Positions 61,754-64,000 of a stretch of 64,000 bases of DNA are shown here, piece by piece. The stretch covers positions 1 through 64,000 of the forward strand of contig CAZUCA010000007.1 of the NCBI GenBank assembly GCA_964619125.1, in the 5' to 3' direction. The notes below the pieces were generated by a model. That model searched no databases. It saw only the letters and a program-made list of their open reading frames with translations, and was not told where the DNA came from. Each line of letters opens with the position of its first letter. The stretch's first letter is position 1. Position numbers and translations under genes: made by a program. The DNA is from Owenweeksia sp964619125 (lineage in GTDB: Bacteria > Bacteroidota > Bacteroidia > Flavobacteriales > Schleiferiaceae).

Positions 61754-61761
61754 CAAATGTA
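61754..61761 (-). promoter_or_regulatory. -7 promoter box TAnnTTTG for def
   Basis: On the minus strand it reads TACATTTG then C, a full match, 15 bases before the GTG start and 13 bases after the ruvX stop. Confidence 0.6.
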
Positions 61762-61774
61762 AGGATTGCATCCC

Positions 61775-62185
61775 TCATGACATACCGAGGTAGTCCTGCA
61801 GAATGATGGCGGCACTTACCTTGTCGATTTCGCCTTTCTGGCGACGCTTCTTCTTTTTCATTCCGGAATCTAGCAGGCTTTTGCGGGCCAGCTTGGAGCT
61901 AAAGCGCTCATCCTGCAAAATCACCTCCATATCCCTGAATTCCTTGCGCAGACGGGCCACATACTGTCGCACCCGTTCAGAGTTATCGGAATCACCACCA
62001 TCCAGGCCCATGGGGTCACCCACCACTATTTTTTCATAATCTTCCTTACTGAATATTTCGCGCAGGCGCTCTATCAGCTTTGACGTTTCCACTGTTTCCC
62101 GGGGGCTGGCAATGATATGAAGGGGGTCGGTTTCTGCCAGACCGGTGCGTTTACCGCCGATATCAAGGGCTATGATCTTTGCCAT
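61775..62185 (-). CDS. ruvX: Holliday junction resolvase RuvX/YqgF family
   Basis: The 136-residue RNase H-like protein starts IIALDIGGKRTGLAETDP with a catalytic Asp. It shows VVGDPMGLDGGDS in the middle and the VILQDERFSSKLARK segment with the second acidic residue. The family takes part in 16S rRNA 5' end processing and perhaps recombination. It follows the RecD-like gene by 2 bases. Confidence 0.93.
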   Translation of the reverse strand: MAKIIALDIGGKRTGLAETDPLHIIASPRETVETSKLIERLREIFSKEDYEKIVVGDPMGLDGGDSDNSERVRQYVARLRKEFRDMEVILQDERFSSKLARKSLLDSGMKKKKRRQKGEIDKVSAAIILQDYLGMS

Positions 62186-62187
62186 AA

Positions 62188-63606
62188 TCAGTCGTTAAAG
62201 TAATCTTCTGAAAATCCAATCAGGTAAATCTTTTTGCGGGCGCGGGTAAAGGCAGTGTACATCCAACGCAGGTAGTCCATATCCGGTTCGCCGGTTGGCA
62301 GCCAGGGCTTTTCAATAAAAACGTTCTCCCACTGCCCACCCTGGGCTTTGTGGCAGGTAATGGCATAGGCAAACTTCACCTGCAGGGCATTGTAATAAGG
62401 GTTTTCCTGTACCTTTTTGTGGCGCAGGTATTTCTGGGGAATGTCGGCATAATCCTCCATTATTGAGTTATAAAGGCGCCCGCTGTCTTCCCAACTGAGC
62501 GAAGCGGTCGGCAGGTCGAGCACATCGAGCAGCAACATGGTTTCGAAGGCCGGCTCATCAGGATAATCGACCATACGCACTTTGCCACGGGCAAAGCGGT
62601 GGCCATACAGTTCTTTGGTTTCATAGAGCTCCTGCAGTTCCACAATATCGCCGTTAGCGATAAAACCCGCCTTCGACTTTTCATCGAGCCAGTGGTAATT
62701 GTTTTTCACCACCATCAAAAAATCACCAACACTGATCTCATTTTCCTGCCAGAGGATCCGGTCCCGGATCTGGCGATTGTAGAGACCAGCGCGTTTATTG
62801 GAACGCACCAGCACCGCTGTGTCTTCACGTCCGGCCTGGGTAAAACTATCGTTAAGGGCTTCTTCCACCTCAAAGCCTTCCAGCAGGCGGACCACCTCAG
62901 GACCGGTTTTAATGGTGGGCAGGCGAAAATCCTGCGCCATTTGCATATTGCGGATCTGGGTGGCATTGCTCAGAATCTCCGAATCCTCGGCCTGGCGCAT
63001 CACCTCCCGCATCTCTATTTCCTGGGCGTGCCAATCGTAATGGTGATGCAAATAAGCTGAATCCAGGGCAGGACTTTCATCGAGCCCCACTGGTGGCAGC
63101 TGTGCCACATCACCCACCAGCAACAACTTACAGTTTACCCCTTCATGAACATAGTGCAGCAGATCACTCAACAGGCTTGACCCACCTTCGGCACTACCAT
63201 CGTGTACCATAGAAGCCTCATCCACGATGTAAATGGTATTGCTGGCTTTGTTCTTTTTCAAACTAAAGTGCAGTCCCTGGCGTTTATCAGCCTTAGGACG
63301 ATAAATGTATTTGTGAATGGTAAAAGCCGGCTTGCGGGAATATTGGGTCATCACCTTCGCCGCACGACCAGTTGGTGCCAGCAGTACCGTTTTACGCTTG
63401 TAGGTTGGCAGGGTTTTTACCAGGCTGCGCAGTAGAGTGGTTTTTCCGGTACCAGCGTAACCTTTTAGCAGGAAGGCTTCGCGCCCTTTAAGGCTCAGGC
63501 AAAACTGGCTGAGCATCTGCAGGGCAATGCTTTGGTCGGTAGTGGGTTCAAAACCAAAATTTTTAACAAGATCGCGCTCGAGCTGGCGCTTTGAACTGAG
63601 CTCCAT
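62188..63606 (-). CDS. RecD-like ATP-dependent DNA helicase
   Basis: The protein has 472 residues from the ATG at 63606. It shows Walker A FLLKGYAGTGKTTLLRSL near 47-64, motif II YIVDEASMV, GDVAQLPPVG and the C-terminal UvrD_C_2 block YAITCHKAQGGQWENVF plus YTAFTRARKKIYL. It is a superfamily 1 helicase, about the size of the short RecD2-like proteins of Bacteroidota, without RecBC partners here. The longer frame upstream (to 63654) lacks family similarity. The ruvX gene follows at once. Confidence 0.9.
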   Translation of the reverse strand: MELSSKRQLERDLVKNFGFEPTTDQSIALQMLSQFCLSLKGREAFLLKGYAGTGKTTLLRSLVKTLPTYKRKTVLLAPTGRAAKVMTQYSRKPAFTIHKYIYRPKADKRQGLHFSLKKNKASNTIYIVDEASMVHDGSAEGGSSLLSDLLHYVHEGVNCKLLLVGDVAQLPPVGLDESPALDSAYLHHHYDWHAQEIEMREVMRQAEDSEILSNATQIRNMQMAQDFRLPTIKTGPEVVRLLEGFEVEEALNDSFTQAGREDTAVLVRSNKRAGLYNRQIRDRILWQENEISVGDFLMVVKNNYHWLDEKSKAGFIANGDIVELQELYETKELYGHRFARGKVRMVDYPDEPAFETMLLLDVLDLPTASLSWEDSGRLYNSIMEDYADIPQKYLRHKKVQENPYYNALQVKFAYAITCHKAQGGQWENVFIEKPWLPTGEPDMDYLRWMYTAFTRARKKIYLIGFSEDYFND

Positions 63607-63667
63607 CGGCCAAAAATACTCTACCGGCGCGGGCTTGCAAAAGAATATGCTCAATAGAAAAAAATTG

Positions 63668-63675
63668 TAGCTTTG
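63668..63675 (+). promoter_or_regulatory. -7 promoter box TAnnTTTG for the gene at 63714
   Basis: TAGCTTTG is a full match, 38 bases before the ATG at 63714. A weaker box on the other strand may serve the RecD-like gene. Confidence 0.55.
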
Positions 63676-63713
63676 TCCGCAATGCAGTAATTTATAACCA
63701 CGCTGAACACACT

Positions 63714-64000
63714 ATGAAATCTACGGTTTCTACAATTATTAAAATCGTTTTACTGGTAGCTATTATTTTTCTCGGGTATTATCTCTATGAAATTATTCAG
63801 GAGCCCATCCGCTTTGAGAAAATTAAAGAGAAGCGTTATGCCAAAATCCAGGACCGCCTGGAAGAAATTCGTGACGTACAGAAGGCCTACCGTGCTGAAT
63901 ACTTTGAATTTGCCCCTGACTTCAACACCCTGATCGCCTTTTTGGATACCGGTAAGCAGGCTATTATGGAGCGTAAGGATTCAAGCTTTATGTACTATGA
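63714..64000 (+). CDS. Membrane-anchored conserved protein, cut by the window edge
   Basis: The 95 residues seen begin with a membrane helix (IIKIVLLVAIIFLGYYLYEI) followed by a charged helical stretch, PIRFEKIKEKRYAKIQDRL, and AYRAEYFEFAPDFNTLIAFL. This is the plan of a conserved Bacteroidota hypothetical protein with an N-terminal anchor and a pilin-like helix. The true length is unknown because the frame runs off the end at 64000. It is divergent from the RecD-like gene. Confidence 0.7.
   Translation, partial: MKSTVSTIIKIVLLVAIIFLGYYLYEIIQEPIRFEKIKEKRYAKIQDRLEEIRDVQKAYRAEYFEFAPDFNTLIAFLDTGKQAIMERKDSSFMYY

Overview
The window comes from a draft genome of a Bacteroidota bacterium, most likely Flavobacteriales or a close relative. 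The signs are a GWxTD protein, two DUF4249 lipoproteins beside a TonB-dependent receptor, DUF5606- and DUF6952-like proteins, BshA of bacillithiol synthesis, a fused alpha/beta E1 dehydrogenase, tandem rhomboids after mutL, many lipoprotein signals, and at least 13 intergenic copies of the Bacteroidota -7 promoter box TAnnTTTG just upstream of genes. Shine-Dalgarno sequences are mostly absent, and GTG or TTG starts are fairly common. A run of exactly 100 N at 27290-27389 is an assembly gap inside a tandem repeat. The genus cannot be told from sequence reading alone.

Layout. 1-948: a tRNA-Ser(UGA) gene with a small GIY-YIG nuclease gene fused to its 5' side, a decayed second copy of the same junction split by two palindromes, and a field of further palindromes. 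949-9701: a GWxTD protein, a lysophospholipid acyltransferase and a family 2 glycosyltransferase, then aroQ, xerD, the E1 fusion, a lipid kinase and a 2OG-Fe(II) dioxygenase. 9860-14911: a SUI1-type factor facing a minus-strand run of a GH3/serine-hydrolase fusion, a YwqK-like repeat protein and bshA. 15072-21981: a tightly packed plus-strand series of a small membrane protein, mutL, two rhomboids, an EEP-family phosphatase/nuclease and a GT39-like membrane glycosyltransferase. 21978-29912, minus strand: aconitase, 2-Cys peroxiredoxin, a TauE-methyltransferase-ZIP operon, the tandem repeat array and a sodium:solute symporter. 29971-38619: RNA methyltransferase, glutaminyl cyclotransferase, ArsC-like protein, VOC protein, priA, FKBP, lysoplasmalogenase, M48 peptidase and Hsp20. 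38714-47228: panB, an RluA-type synthase, a lipoprotein, dnaK, a TruA-like synthase, tpx and thioredoxin. 47308-50844: a polyphosphate operon (sixA-like, ppk1, ppx). 51238-59363: five tightly coupled genes for a predicted cell-surface system. 59399-64000: mazG, DUF5606, a TPR lipoprotein, def, ruvX, a RecD-like helicase and a truncated membrane protein.

Most genes are housekeeping. The unusual material is (a) the tRNA-Ser/GIY-YIG junction, where the nuclease stop codon is the tRNA anticodon triplet and an older copy of the junction lies upstream, (b) the palindromes around it, (c) a dispersed repeat that begins 12 or so bases after the stop codons of two unrelated genes, (d) the nested-hairpin tandem array, and (e) the 51-59 kb surface operon, which has no assigned substrate.
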